Source of the DNA: Nocardioides albus
GTDB taxonomy: Bacteria; Actinomycetota; Actinomycetes; Propionibacteriales; Nocardioidaceae
Length of the DNA: 64,000 nucleotides
Direction of reading: 5' to 3'
Assembly (NCBI RefSeq): GCF_014648255.1
Contig: NZ_BMQT01000002.1
Location: 434,001 to 498,000 of the forward strand
Positions 36,065-44,094 of this stretch are shown in pieces (position 1 is the first letter of the stretch; every line of letters begins with the position of its first letter). A program made the translations under genes and the position numbers. The notes under the pieces were generated by a model, which was given only the letters and a program-made list of their open reading frames with translations, was not told where the DNA came from and did not search any database.

Positions 36065-37066
36065 ATGGCGGCTGAAGCACCGACGGCCTCCCGCCCGAGG
36101 CTCGGGCTCGGGCTCGGCGGACGGTGGACCCGGTTCACCGTCCGCCGCGGCGGTCGGCTGCTGGTGTCGCTGTTCGTGCTGGTGACCGCGGCGTTCCTGA
36201 TGATCCATCTGGTGCCGGGCGACCCGGTGCGCGCCGCGCTCGGGACTACGGCGCCGGCCGACCTGGTCGAGGCACGCCGGCACGAGCTCGGCCTCGACGA
36301 CCCCCTGCTGACGCAGTATCTGAACTACCTCGGGGGCCTGTTCCGCGGGGACCTCGGGGAGTCGATCCAGACCCAGCTGCCGGTCGGCGAGACCATCGGC
36401 CGGCGGCTCGGCGCCACCGTCTCGCTCGGGCTGCTCGCCTTCGCCCTCGCCCTCCTGATCGCCGTCCCGCTCGGTGTCGCCGTGGCGGTCGCGACCCGTC
36501 GCGGACGCCGGCAGCGTACGTCGCTGGGGTTCGCCTCCGGCAGCGTCGTGATCGGCTCCATCCCCGACTTCCTGATCGGCGTGGTCCTGGTCGCGGTCTT
36601 CGCGGTCGGCCTCGGTTGGCTCCCGGTCGCGGGCCGGGAGGACGGGGCCGCCTCGTACGTCCTGCCCGTCCTCGCCCTTGCGATCGGCCCAGCGGCGGTG
36701 CTCGCCCGGATCGTGCGCGTCGAGATGACCTCGGTGCTGGAGTCGGACCATGTCCGCACCGCACGGGCCAAACGGCTCCCGGCCCGCCGGATCCACCTGG
36801 TGCACGCGCTCCCGAACGCGGTCACCGCGACCCTGACCCTCGGTGGGATGCTGCTGGCCTCGATGGTCGCCGGCACGGTGCTGGTCGAGAACGTCTTCGC
36901 CTGGCCGGGTCTGGGCAGCAAGATCGTCGAGTCGATCGTCACCAAGGACTATCCGGTCGTGCAGGGCACGGTGCTCGTCTACGGCGTCATCGTGCTGGTG
37001 GTCAACACGCTCGTCGACGTCGCCCTGACGCTCCTCGATCCCCGTTCGACGATCGGGGAGGCGTGA
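36065..37066 (+). CDS. ABC transporter permease (DppB-like)
   Basis: The 333-residue protein has about six transmembrane helices, the DppB N-terminal pattern (LLVSLFVLVTAAFLMIHLVPGDPV) and the permease EAA-type loop (HVRTARAKRLPARRIHLVHALPNAV). It starts 11 bp after the binding-protein gene with a GGGAGGGA site, and its stop overlaps the next start (TGATG). Confidence 0.93.
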   Translation: MAAEAPTASRPRLGLGLGGRWTRFTVRRGGRLLVSLFVLVTAAFLMIHLVPGDPVRAALGTTAPADLVEARRHELGLDDPLLTQYLNYLGGLFRGDLGESIQTQLPVGETIGRRLGATVSLGLLAFALALLIAVPLGVAVAVATRRGRRQRTSLGFASGSVVIGSIPDFLIGVVLVAVFAVGLGWLPVAGREDGAASYVLPVLALAIGPAAVLARIVRVEMTSVLESDHVRTARAKRLPARRIHLVHALPNAVTATLTLGGMLLASMVAGTVLVENVFAWPGLGSKIVESIVTKDYPVVQGTVLVYGVIVLVVNTLVDVALTLLDPRSTIGEA

Positions 37067-38919
37067 TGAGGGCGCTGCGTACGCCGGTCGGCGCCGTCGG
37101 CGCGACGCTGCTCGCGGTGGTGCTGCTGCTCGCCGTCCTGGCGCCGGTGCTGTTCGGCGACCGGGCGGCCGCCGTCGACACCGATCAGCTGCTCGCCGGA
37201 CCGTCGGCGGAGCACTGGGTCGGCACCGACAACCTCGGCCGCGACCTGTTCATGCGGGTGCTGGTCGCGACCAGGCTCTCGATCGTCCTGGCCCTGCTGG
37301 CGACGGCGATCGCGGTGAGCGTCGGGCTGGTGCTCGGCTCGCTGCCGTGGCTGCTCGGACCGCGGCTCGGGCGACCGGTGACGGCGCTGGTCAACATCCT
37401 GGTCGCTTTCCCAGGACTGCTCCTGGTCCTGTGTCTGGCCACCGTCTTCGGGGTCGGGGCACGTGGTGCGGTGCTGGCGATCGGGTTCGCCGGTGCCCCC
37501 ACGTTCGCTCGGCTCTGCCAGACGCTGATAGCCGGCGTCGCCTCCCGCGACTACGTCGCGGCGGCGCAGATCGCGGGCCTGAGCCGACTGCGGATCCTGC
37601 TGCGCCACGTGCTGCCCAACGTCGCCGAGCCGCTCGTGGTCAACGCGACCATCGGCGCCGGGGGCGCGCTGCTCGCCTTCGCCGGGCTCTCGTTCCTCGG
37701 TCTCGGTGTGCAGGCGCCTGCCTACGACTGGGGACGCTTGATGCAGGACGGCCTGGCCGGGATCTACGTCCACCCGCTCGCCGCGCTGGCGCCGGGGATC
37801 GCGGTCGTCGTCGCCGGTCTGGCCTTCAACCTCACCGGGGAGGCGATCGCCGGGGCACTCGGGGTCACGCCGGTCGTCGGGCCTCGGGCCTGGTCTGTGC
37901 CGGGCCGCTCGGCCCGCTCGACGGCATCCGCGCCTGCCGCGGACACCGTGCTCGACGTACGCGATCTCGCTGTCGCCTTCCCCGGTCCGTCGGCTCCGGT
38001 GACCCCGGTCCGCGGCGTCTCCCTCTCGCTGCGGGCCGGCGAGGCGGTCGGGATCGTGGGGGAGTCGGGTTCGGGCAAGTCGCTGACCGCGCTGGCGGTC
38101 GCCCAGCTCGTGGAGGAGCCGGGCCGGGTCACCGGGGAGATCACCTTCTGCGGCACCGACCTCAACGACGGCAACCGCCACGACGATCTGCTCGGCACCT
38201 CGCTCGCGGTGGTGTTCCAGGACCCGATGACCTCGCTCAATCCGACCATGCGGGTCGGCAGACAGCTCGCCGAGGTGAGCCGTTTCCACCAGGGTCTGGG
38301 GTGGCGCGACGCGCTCGCCCGGGCCGTCGACCGGCTCCGCGCGGTGCACCTGCGGGACCCGGAACGAGCTGCCCACGCCTACCCGTTCGAGCTCTCCGGC
38401 GGCATGCGCCAGCGCGCCATGATCGCGATGGGCCTGATGGGCACCCCGCGGCTGATCATCGCCGACGAGCCGACGACCGCTCTCGACGTCACCGTCCAGA
38501 AGCAGGTGCTGACCCTTCTGGAGGACGTGCGTCGCGAGCACGGCACGGCGCTGCTGCTGATCTCCCACGACGTCTCCGTCATCGGCGAGGTCTGCGGCCG
38601 GGTGCTGGTGATGTACGCCGGCCGGATCGTCGAGGAGATCGCTGCGGCCGACCTCCGTGACGGTGCCCGGCATCCCTACACCCGGGCGCTGGTCGCGGCG
38701 GTCCCGTCGATGACCACGGCCCTGGACGAGCCGCTGACAACCATCCCCGGCCAGCCGGTCGATCCTGCCGCGCTCCCGCCCGGATGTGCGTACGCCGCCC
38801 GGTGCCCGCTCGCCACCGACCAGTGTCGGAGCGAGGACCCGGCGCTCGTCGACGGAGTCGCGTGCTGGCGCGCAGGCGAGCCGCTCCCGGCCGAGCTGGA
38901 AAAGCAGGTGAGGGTATGA
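37066..38919 (+). CDS. Fused ABC permease (DppC-like) and ATPase (DppD-like)
   Basis: The 617-residue protein joins two transporter subunits. Residues 1-275 form a DppC permease with GTDNLGRDLFMRVL and the EAA loop (DYVAAAQIAGLSRLRILLRHVLPN). A linker (about 275-295) leads to a full ABC ATPase with Walker A GESGSGKS, Q-loop VFQDPMTSLNP, signature LSGGMRQRAMIA, Walker B LIIADEPTTALD and the oligopeptide-family C-terminal Cys segment (PPGCAYAARCPLATDQC). Such fusions are known in actinobacteria. It ties one permease to one ATPase in fixed ratio. Confidence 0.93.
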   Translation: MRALRTPVGAVGATLLAVVLLLAVLAPVLFGDRAAAVDTDQLLAGPSAEHWVGTDNLGRDLFMRVLVATRLSIVLALLATAIAVSVGLVLGSLPWLLGPRLGRPVTALVNILVAFPGLLLVLCLATVFGVGARGAVLAIGFAGAPTFARLCQTLIAGVASRDYVAAAQIAGLSRLRILLRHVLPNVAEPLVVNATIGAGGALLAFAGLSFLGLGVQAPAYDWGRLMQDGLAGIYVHPLAALAPGIAVVVAGLAFNLTGEAIAGALGVTPVVGPRAWSVPGRSARSTASAPAADTVLDVRDLAVAFPGPSAPVTPVRGVSLSLRAGEAVGIVGESGSGKSLTALAVAQLVEEPGRVTGEITFCGTDLNDGNRHDDLLGTSLAVVFQDPMTSLNPTMRVGRQLAEVSRFHQGLGWRDALARAVDRLRAVHLRDPERAAHAYPFELSGGMRQRAMIAMGLMGTPRLIIADEPTTALDVTVQKQVLTLLEDVRREHGTALLLISHDVSVIGEVCGRVLVMYAGRIVEEIAAADLRDGARHPYTRALVAAVPSMTTALDEPLTTIPGQPVDPAALPPGCAYAARCPLATDQCRSEDPALVDGVACWRAGEPLPAELEKQVRV

Positions 38920-39677
38920 GCTTGAGGTTCGAGCAGGTCAGCGTGCGGTTCGGGCGGACCCAGGTGCTCCACGACGTCAGCCTCGACGTGCCGGCGGGCA
39001 CGATCGTCGGGCTGGTGGGGGAGTCGGGATCGGGAAAGTCGACGCTCGCCAAGGCGGCCGTCGGGCTGGTGCCGGTCAGCGGTGGGCACATCGTGATCGA
39101 GAACAGCCAGGTCGACGGCGTTCCGGCCGGTCGGCGCACCAACCCCGGGGTCCAGATGGTCTTCCAGGACCCGTACTCCTCCCTCGACCCCCGGATGAGC
39201 GTCGGCGAGAGCATCGCCGAGGCGATGCCCGGACGGCCCTCGCGCGCCGAGAGGACGAACGAGGTCGCCAGGCTCCTGGACCTGGTCCACCTCGACCCCG
39301 GCCGCGCCGGCCAACGCCCCGCCAGCCTCTCCGGCGGCCAGCGGCAGCGGGTCGCCCTGGCCAGGGCGCTCGCCGGGAAGCCGAAGGTGCTCATCGCCGA
39401 CGAGATCACCTCCGCCCTCGACGTCTCGGTCCAGGGCGCCGTACTCAACCTCGTCCGCGAGATGCAGCGCGAGCTCGGCCTCTCGATGCTGTTCATCTCC
39501 CACAACCTGGCAGTCGTGCGCTACGTGGCCGACACGGTCGCGGTGATGAGCCAGGGGCGCATCGTCGAGCACGGGCCGACCGTCGACGTGCTGGAGCACC
39601 CGACCCACGACTACACCCGAGAGCTTCTCGCCGCCGTACCGGGCGGGACTTCGCACACCCCCAAGAAGGAGACCTGA
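38916..39677 (+). CDS. ABC transporter ATPase (DppF-like)
   Basis: The 253-residue ATPase has Walker A GESGSGKS, Q-loop FQDPYSSLDP, signature SLSGGQRQRVALAR, Walker B VLIADEITSALD and the switch His (ISHNLAVV). It is the second ATPase of the importer and overlaps both neighbours (ATGA with the fusion gene, TGATG with the serine hydrolase), so translation of the operon is tightly coupled. Confidence 0.93.
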   Translation: MSLRFEQVSVRFGRTQVLHDVSLDVPAGTIVGLVGESGSGKSTLAKAAVGLVPVSGGHIVIENSQVDGVPAGRRTNPGVQMVFQDPYSSLDPRMSVGESIAEAMPGRPSRAERTNEVARLLDLVHLDPGRAGQRPASLSGGQRQRVALARALAGKPKVLIADEITSALDVSVQGAVLNLVREMQRELGLSMLFISHNLAVVRYVADTVAVMSQGRIVEHGPTVDVLEHPTHDYTRELLAAVPGGTSHTPKKET

Positions 39678-41062
39678 TGACCATCGATTCCGCTCACTGG
39701 CTGACCCGGCTCACCGAGCTGACGAAGAAGCACGGCGTCCCCGGAGCCCAGCTCGGCATCCTCCGCCTCGGCCGTGACGGCGCCGAGGACGAGCTGTTCA
39801 CCACCGCCACCGGAGTGCTCCACCTCGGCACCGGCCAGCCCGCCACGACCGACTCGGTCTGGCAGATCGGCTCGATCTCCAAGGTCTGGACCGCGACCGT
39901 GGTGATGCAGCTGGTCGACGAGGGCAAGATCGCCCTCGACACCCCGGTCAAGGAGATCATCGAGGACCTCGACCTGCGCGACCCCGAGGTCACCGAGAAG
40001 GTCACGATCCATCACCTGCTCACCCACACCAGCGGCATCGACGGGGACGTCTTCACCGACACCGGACGTGGCGACGACGTCCTGGAGAAGTACGTCGCCC
40101 GCCTGGACGAGGCTGCCCAGAACCACCCGCTGGGCGCCACCTGGTCCTACTGCAACTCCGGCTACGTGCTGCTCGGTCGGGTCATCGAGGTGGTCACCGG
40201 GCTGACCTGGGACCAGGCGATGAAGGCACGGCTCTTCGACCCGCTCGGCCTCACCCGCACCGGCACCCTGCCGGAGGAGGCGATGGTCCACGCGTTCGCC
40301 ATGGGCCACCTCGGCACCGGCGACGACACCGCTCCCGCACCGGTCTGGGGCCTGCCGCGCTCGTGCGGGCCGGCGGGCCTGATCACCGCGACCGCCACCG
40401 ACGTGCTCGCCTTCGCCCGGATGCACCTGACCGGTGGGGTCGCGAAGGACGGGACCAGGGTGCTCTCTGCCGAGTCGGTGGCGGCGATGGCCGACTTCCA
40501 GGTCGACTGCCCGGAGAAGGACCTCCTCGGGGACTCCTGGGGTCTGGGCTGGTTCCGCTGCGACTGGCACGGCGCCCGCGCGATCGGCCACGACGGCAAC
40601 ACCATCGGCCAGGCCGCGTTCCTGCGGTTGCTCCCGGAGGCCGGCATCGCGGTCTCGCTCAACACCAACGTCGCCAGCGCGATCGCGCTCTACCAGGACC
40701 TCTTCGAGGAGATCTTCGCCGAGCTCGTCGACGTACGCCTCCCGGACCGCTTCGAGATCCCGGCCGACGCGCCCGAGGTCGACATCACTCCGTTCCTCGG
40801 CGAGTACTCCCGCGAGTCGGTGCTGATGGAGGTCCTCGTCCTCGACGGCAAGCCGGTGATGCGTACGACCGTCTCCGGTCCTGTCGCCGAGCTCGAGGGG
40901 GCCTCCGAGCCGGAGGTCCACGAGCTGGTGCCGGTCGCCGAGGCGCTCTTCGCCGTCAAGCCCGACAAGTCCTCGGCCTACTTCCCCGTACGCTTCTATA
41001 CGTTGCCGACCGGCGAGGAGTACCTCCACTTCGGCGCCCGCGCGACCCCGAAGAAGGCCTGA
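39677..41062 (+). CDS. Beta-lactamase-fold serine hydrolase (D-aminopeptidase / D,D-peptidase-like)
   Basis: The 461-residue protein has SxxK (IGSISKVWT), YxN (SYCNSGYVLLG) and HDG (AIGHDGNTIGQAAF) of class C beta-lactamase-like hydrolases, plus a C-terminal beta-rich domain of about 110 residues as in D-aminopeptidases and EstB-type esterases. There is no signal peptide, so it acts in the cytoplasm, on imported material. It is a paralogue of the broken gene at 33003-34402, and the two bracket the ABC importer. Hydrolysis of D-amino-acid peptides is the inferred task. Confidence 0.87.
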   Translation: MTIDSAHWLTRLTELTKKHGVPGAQLGILRLGRDGAEDELFTTATGVLHLGTGQPATTDSVWQIGSISKVWTATVVMQLVDEGKIALDTPVKEIIEDLDLRDPEVTEKVTIHHLLTHTSGIDGDVFTDTGRGDDVLEKYVARLDEAAQNHPLGATWSYCNSGYVLLGRVIEVVTGLTWDQAMKARLFDPLGLTRTGTLPEEAMVHAFAMGHLGTGDDTAPAPVWGLPRSCGPAGLITATATDVLAFARMHLTGGVAKDGTRVLSAESVAAMADFQVDCPEKDLLGDSWGLGWFRCDWHGARAIGHDGNTIGQAAFLRLLPEAGIAVSLNTNVASAIALYQDLFEEIFAELVDVRLPDRFEIPADAPEVDITPFLGEYSRESVLMEVLVLDGKPVMRTTVSGPVAELEGASEPEVHELVPVAEALFAVKPDKSSAYFPVRFYTLPTGEEYLHFGARATPKKA

Positions 41063-42187
41063 ATGCGTCAACCTCAGATCGATCTGGACCGGCTTCTGGA
41101 CGACCTCCGGGAGCTGGTCGAGATCGAGTCACCATCCTCCGACCTGGACGCCGTCGCGCGCTCGGCCGAGGTCGTGGCGCGCGTCGGCACCGCCCACCTC
41201 GGCGTGGCACCGGAGCGTGTGGTCGTCGACGGGGTCACCCATCTGCGCTGGCGATTCGGGTCCGGGCCGCACGTCCTCGTGCTCGGTCACCACGACACGG
41301 TCTGGGCGCACGGCACCCTGGCGCGGATCCCGTACGCCGTCACCGACGGTGTCCTGCGCGGCCCGGGCTGCTTCGACATGCTCGCCGGGCTGGTCATGGC
41401 CTTCCATGCGGTCGCCGCGCTGCCCTCTGCCGAAGGTGTCTGCCTCCTGGTCACGGGCGACGAGGAGCTCGGCTCGCCGTCGTCGCGTGCGCTGATCGAG
41501 GCCTCCGCACGAGAGGCGTCGGCCGTGCTCGTGCTCGAGGCCTCTGCGGACGGGGGCGCGCTCAAGACGGCGCGCAAGGGCACCTCGATGTACGAGGTCG
41601 AGGTCGTAGGTCGCGCCGCGCACGCCGGCCTGGAGCCGGAGAAGGGTGTCAACGCGACCCTCGAGCTGGCCCACCAGGTGCCGGCCGTGGCCGCGCTCTG
41701 CGACCCGGTCGCCGGGACGACGGTGACCCCGACCTCCGCGACCGCGGGCACGACGCTCAACACCGTCCCGGGCTCGGCGCGGTTCACGGTCGACGTGCGC
41801 GCCTGGAGCGGGGCCGAGCAGGAGCGGGTCGACACTGCGATCCGTGCCCTGGAGCCGGTGCTCGAGGATGCGAAGCTGGTCGTGCACGGTGGGATCAACC
41901 GGCCACCGCTCGAGGAGGCGCTCTCGACGGCGCTGTTCGAGCGTGCGGTCTCGGTCGCCTCCCGGCTCGGGCTGCCGGTGCCGGGACAGGCAGCGGTCGG
42001 CGGAGCCTCCGACGGCAACTTCGCCGCCGGGGTGGGCACGCCGACCCTCGACGGTCTCGGCGCGGTCGGCGGCGGGGCGCACGCGGAGGACGAGCACGTC
42101 CTGGTCGAGCGGCTGGTCGATCGTACGGTGCTGCTGCACGGGCTGCTGGCCGAGCTGCTGGCTGTCCCCGTGGGAGACAGGCCGTGA
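41063..42187 (+). CDS. M20-family metallopeptidase / deacylase
   Basis: The 374-residue enzyme has the two-zinc M20 motifs: VLGHHDTVW, GPGCFDMLAGLVMAF with the bridging Asp, and LLVTGDEELGS with the catalytic EE pair, plus a dimerisation domain in the middle (GRAAHAGLEPEKGVN). Family members remove acyl groups from N-acylamino acids or split dipeptides. It starts directly after the serine hydrolase stop and overlaps the GNAT gene (GTGA). Next to an N-succinylamino acid racemase, an N-succinyl-L-amino acid desuccinylase is a good reading. Confidence 0.88.
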   Translation: MRQPQIDLDRLLDDLRELVEIESPSSDLDAVARSAEVVARVGTAHLGVAPERVVVDGVTHLRWRFGSGPHVLVLGHHDTVWAHGTLARIPYAVTDGVLRGPGCFDMLAGLVMAFHAVAALPSAEGVCLLVTGDEELGSPSSRALIEASAREASAVLVLEASADGGALKTARKGTSMYEVEVVGRAAHAGLEPEKGVNATLELAHQVPAVAALCDPVAGTTVTPTSATAGTTLNTVPGSARFTVDVRAWSGAEQERVDTAIRALEPVLEDAKLVVHGGINRPPLEEALSTALFERAVSVASRLGLPVPGQAAVGGASDGNFAAGVGTPTLDGLGAVGGGAHAEDEHVLVERLVDRTVLLHGLLAELLAVPVGDRP

Positions 42188-42966
42188 CCGAGGCGTGGGG
42201 GGCATACGAGCGGGCCGCCGCGGCCGCCCGGATCACCGTCCGTGAGCTCGACGACATCCGCGAGCTGCAACGGGCCGAGCAGGTGCTCGCCGGCATCTGG
42301 GGAGTGCCCGAGAACCCGCCGCTCGGGTCCGAGCTGATGCGTGCGATGCGCAAGGCCGAGGGCTACGTCGCCGGGGCGTTCGAAGGCGATGAGATGGTCG
42401 GCGTCTGCGTCGGGTTCCACTCGGTGCCGGCAGCCCGGACGATGCACAGCCACATCGCCGGCGTGGTCCCGGCGATGGCAGGCCGGCACGCGGGTATCGC
42501 ACTCAAGCTGCACCAGCGGGCGTGGTGTCTGGAGCGCGGGATCACGCTGATGGAGTGGACCTACGACCCGCTGGTGGCGCGCAACGCCCACTTCAACCTC
42601 GCCAAGCTGGGGGCGCACAGTGCGGAGTACCTCCCAGACTTCTACGGCTCCATGGCCGACGGCATCAACGACGCCGAGGACGCCAGCGACCGCATCCTGG
42701 TGCACTGGCGCCTGGACTCACCTGAGGTGGCGGCAGCCTGCGACGGCCGTCCCGCCGAGGTCACTGACGTGGCCGGTGGATCCTGGGTCGAGATTCCTCG
42801 CGACATCGAGGCGCTGCGGATCACCGACCCCGCCCAGGCCCGGGAGTGGCGTACGAAGGTCCGTGAGCAGCTGCTGAGTGGCTTGGAGACGGGCCGGCTC
42901 GCCGGCTTCCACCGCGACAAGGGCTATCTGCTGGTCGACACCAGCCCGACGGAAGGAACCGAATGA
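42184..42966 (+). CDS. GNAT acyltransferase, candidate D-amino acid N-succinyltransferase
   Basis: The 260-residue GNAT protein begins at GTG and has a core including AEGYVAGAFEGDEMVGVCVGF, HSHIAGVVPAMAGRHAGIALKLHQRAW and LMEWTYDPLVARNAHFNLAKLG. Proteins with this core are known as companions of N-succinylamino acid racemases. In Geobacillus kaustophilus the companion succinylates D-amino acids, which are then racemised and desuccinylated to L-amino acids. Gene order here (M20, GNAT, racemase, all overlapping) fits that pathway. The acyl donor is inferred. Confidence 0.8.
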   Translation: MTEAWGAYERAAAAARITVRELDDIRELQRAEQVLAGIWGVPENPPLGSELMRAMRKAEGYVAGAFEGDEMVGVCVGFHSVPAARTMHSHIAGVVPAMAGRHAGIALKLHQRAWCLERGITLMEWTYDPLVARNAHFNLAKLGAHSAEYLPDFYGSMADGINDAEDASDRILVHWRLDSPEVAAACDGRPAEVTDVAGGSWVEIPRDIEALRITDPAQAREWRTKVREQLLSGLETGRLAGFHRDKGYLLVDTSPTEGTE

Positions 42967-44093
42967 AGCTGGAAGGCGTGGAGCTGCGCCGGGTGTCGAT
43001 GCCGCTGGTGTCGCCGTTCCGGACCTCCTTCGGCACCCAGACAGAGCGCGACATCCTGCTGCTGCGGGCGGTGACCTCGCAGAGCGAGGGCTGGGGCGAG
43101 TGCGTCGCGATGGCTGACCCGCTCTACTCCTCGGAATACGTCGAGGCGACCGCCGATGTGCTCCGCCGCTTCCTGCTCCCGGCCCTGGCCGCAGCACCCG
43201 GGGAGCTCGAGCAGCACGGGGCGTACGCGATCGGGAAGGTCCTGCATCCGTTCAAGGGACACCGGATGGCGAAGGCCGCGCTGGAGATGGCGGTGCTCGA
43301 CGCCGAGCTGCGTGCGGCCGGGCGCTCCTGGGCCCGGGAGCTGGGCGCCGTGCACGACCGGGTGCCGAGCGGCGTCTCGGTCGGCATCTTCGACTCGATC
43401 CCGCAGCTGCTGGAGGTGGTCGGCGGCTACCTGGATGCCGGCTACGTGCGGATCAAGCTCAAGATCGAGCCGGGCTGGGACATCGAGCCGGTGGCCGCGG
43501 TCCGGGAGCGGTTCGGCGACATCCCGCTGCAGGTCGATGCCAACACCGCCTACACGCTGCGCGACGCCCGCCACCTGGCCAAGCTGGATCCCTTCGACCT
43601 GCTGCTCATCGAGCAGCCGCTGGAGGAGGAGGACGTGCTCGGCCACGCGACGCTCGCCCGGCAGATCCGCACCCCCGTCTGCCTCGACGAGTCGATCGTC
43701 TCGGCGCAGACCGCCGCCGCCGCGATCAGCCTGGGCGCCTGCTCGATCATCAACATCAAGCCCGGTCGGGTGGGCGGCTACCTGGAGGCCGTACGCATCC
43801 ACGACCTCGCCGCTGCGCACGGGCTCGCGGTCTGGTGCGGTGGCATGGTCGAGACCGGCCTGGGCCGCGCCGCCAACGCGGCGCTGGGGGCGCTGCCGGG
43901 GTTCACGCTGCCCGGCGACATCTCCGCCTCCGACCGGTTCTACCGCACCGACATCACCGAGCCGCTCACGATCGAGGACGGCCACATGACCGTCCCGACG
44001 GGACCGGGCCTGGGGGTCACCCCGGTGCCCGAGGCGCTGGCGGCGTTCACCACCTCGACCGAATGGATCCCGCTCGACTCGGCGACCACCTAG
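42963..44093 (+). CDS. N-succinylamino acid racemase / o-succinylbenzoate synthase (enolase superfamily)
   Basis: The 376-residue enzyme has all catalytic residues of the MenC/NSAR branch: K165-x-K167 (RIKLKIEP), metal ligands D192 (VDANTAY), E217 (LIEQPLEEED) and D242 (CLDES), and K266 (NIKPGRVGG). The lid segment near the N-terminus (PLVSPFRTSFGTQTERD) matches NSAR-type proteins. No other menaquinone gene is near, and the companions are an M20 hydrolase and a GNAT, so the racemase activity is more likely than OSB synthesis. The start overlaps the GNAT stop by 4 bp. Confidence 0.88.
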   Translation: MKLEGVELRRVSMPLVSPFRTSFGTQTERDILLLRAVTSQSEGWGECVAMADPLYSSEYVEATADVLRRFLLPALAAAPGELEQHGAYAIGKVLHPFKGHRMAKAALEMAVLDAELRAAGRSWARELGAVHDRVPSGVSVGIFDSIPQLLEVVGGYLDAGYVRIKLKIEPGWDIEPVAAVRERFGDIPLQVDANTAYTLRDARHLAKLDPFDLLLIEQPLEEEDVLGHATLARQIRTPVCLDESIVSAQTAAAAISLGACSIINIKPGRVGGYLEAVRIHDLAAAHGLAVWCGGMVETGLGRAANAALGALPGFTLPGDISASDRFYRTDITEPLTIEDGHMTVPTGPGLGVTPVPEALAAFTTSTEWIPLDSATT

Positions 44094-44094
44094 G

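Noticed and set aside
38930..38950. tRNA-like word gttcgagcag
   Set aside because: It lies inside the DppF coding region and no cloverleaf forms around it.
36065..39677. Nickel rather than peptide ABC transporter
   Set aside because: The family covers both; the binding protein shows no His-rich metal site, and hydrolases of peptides and acylamino acids surround the genes.
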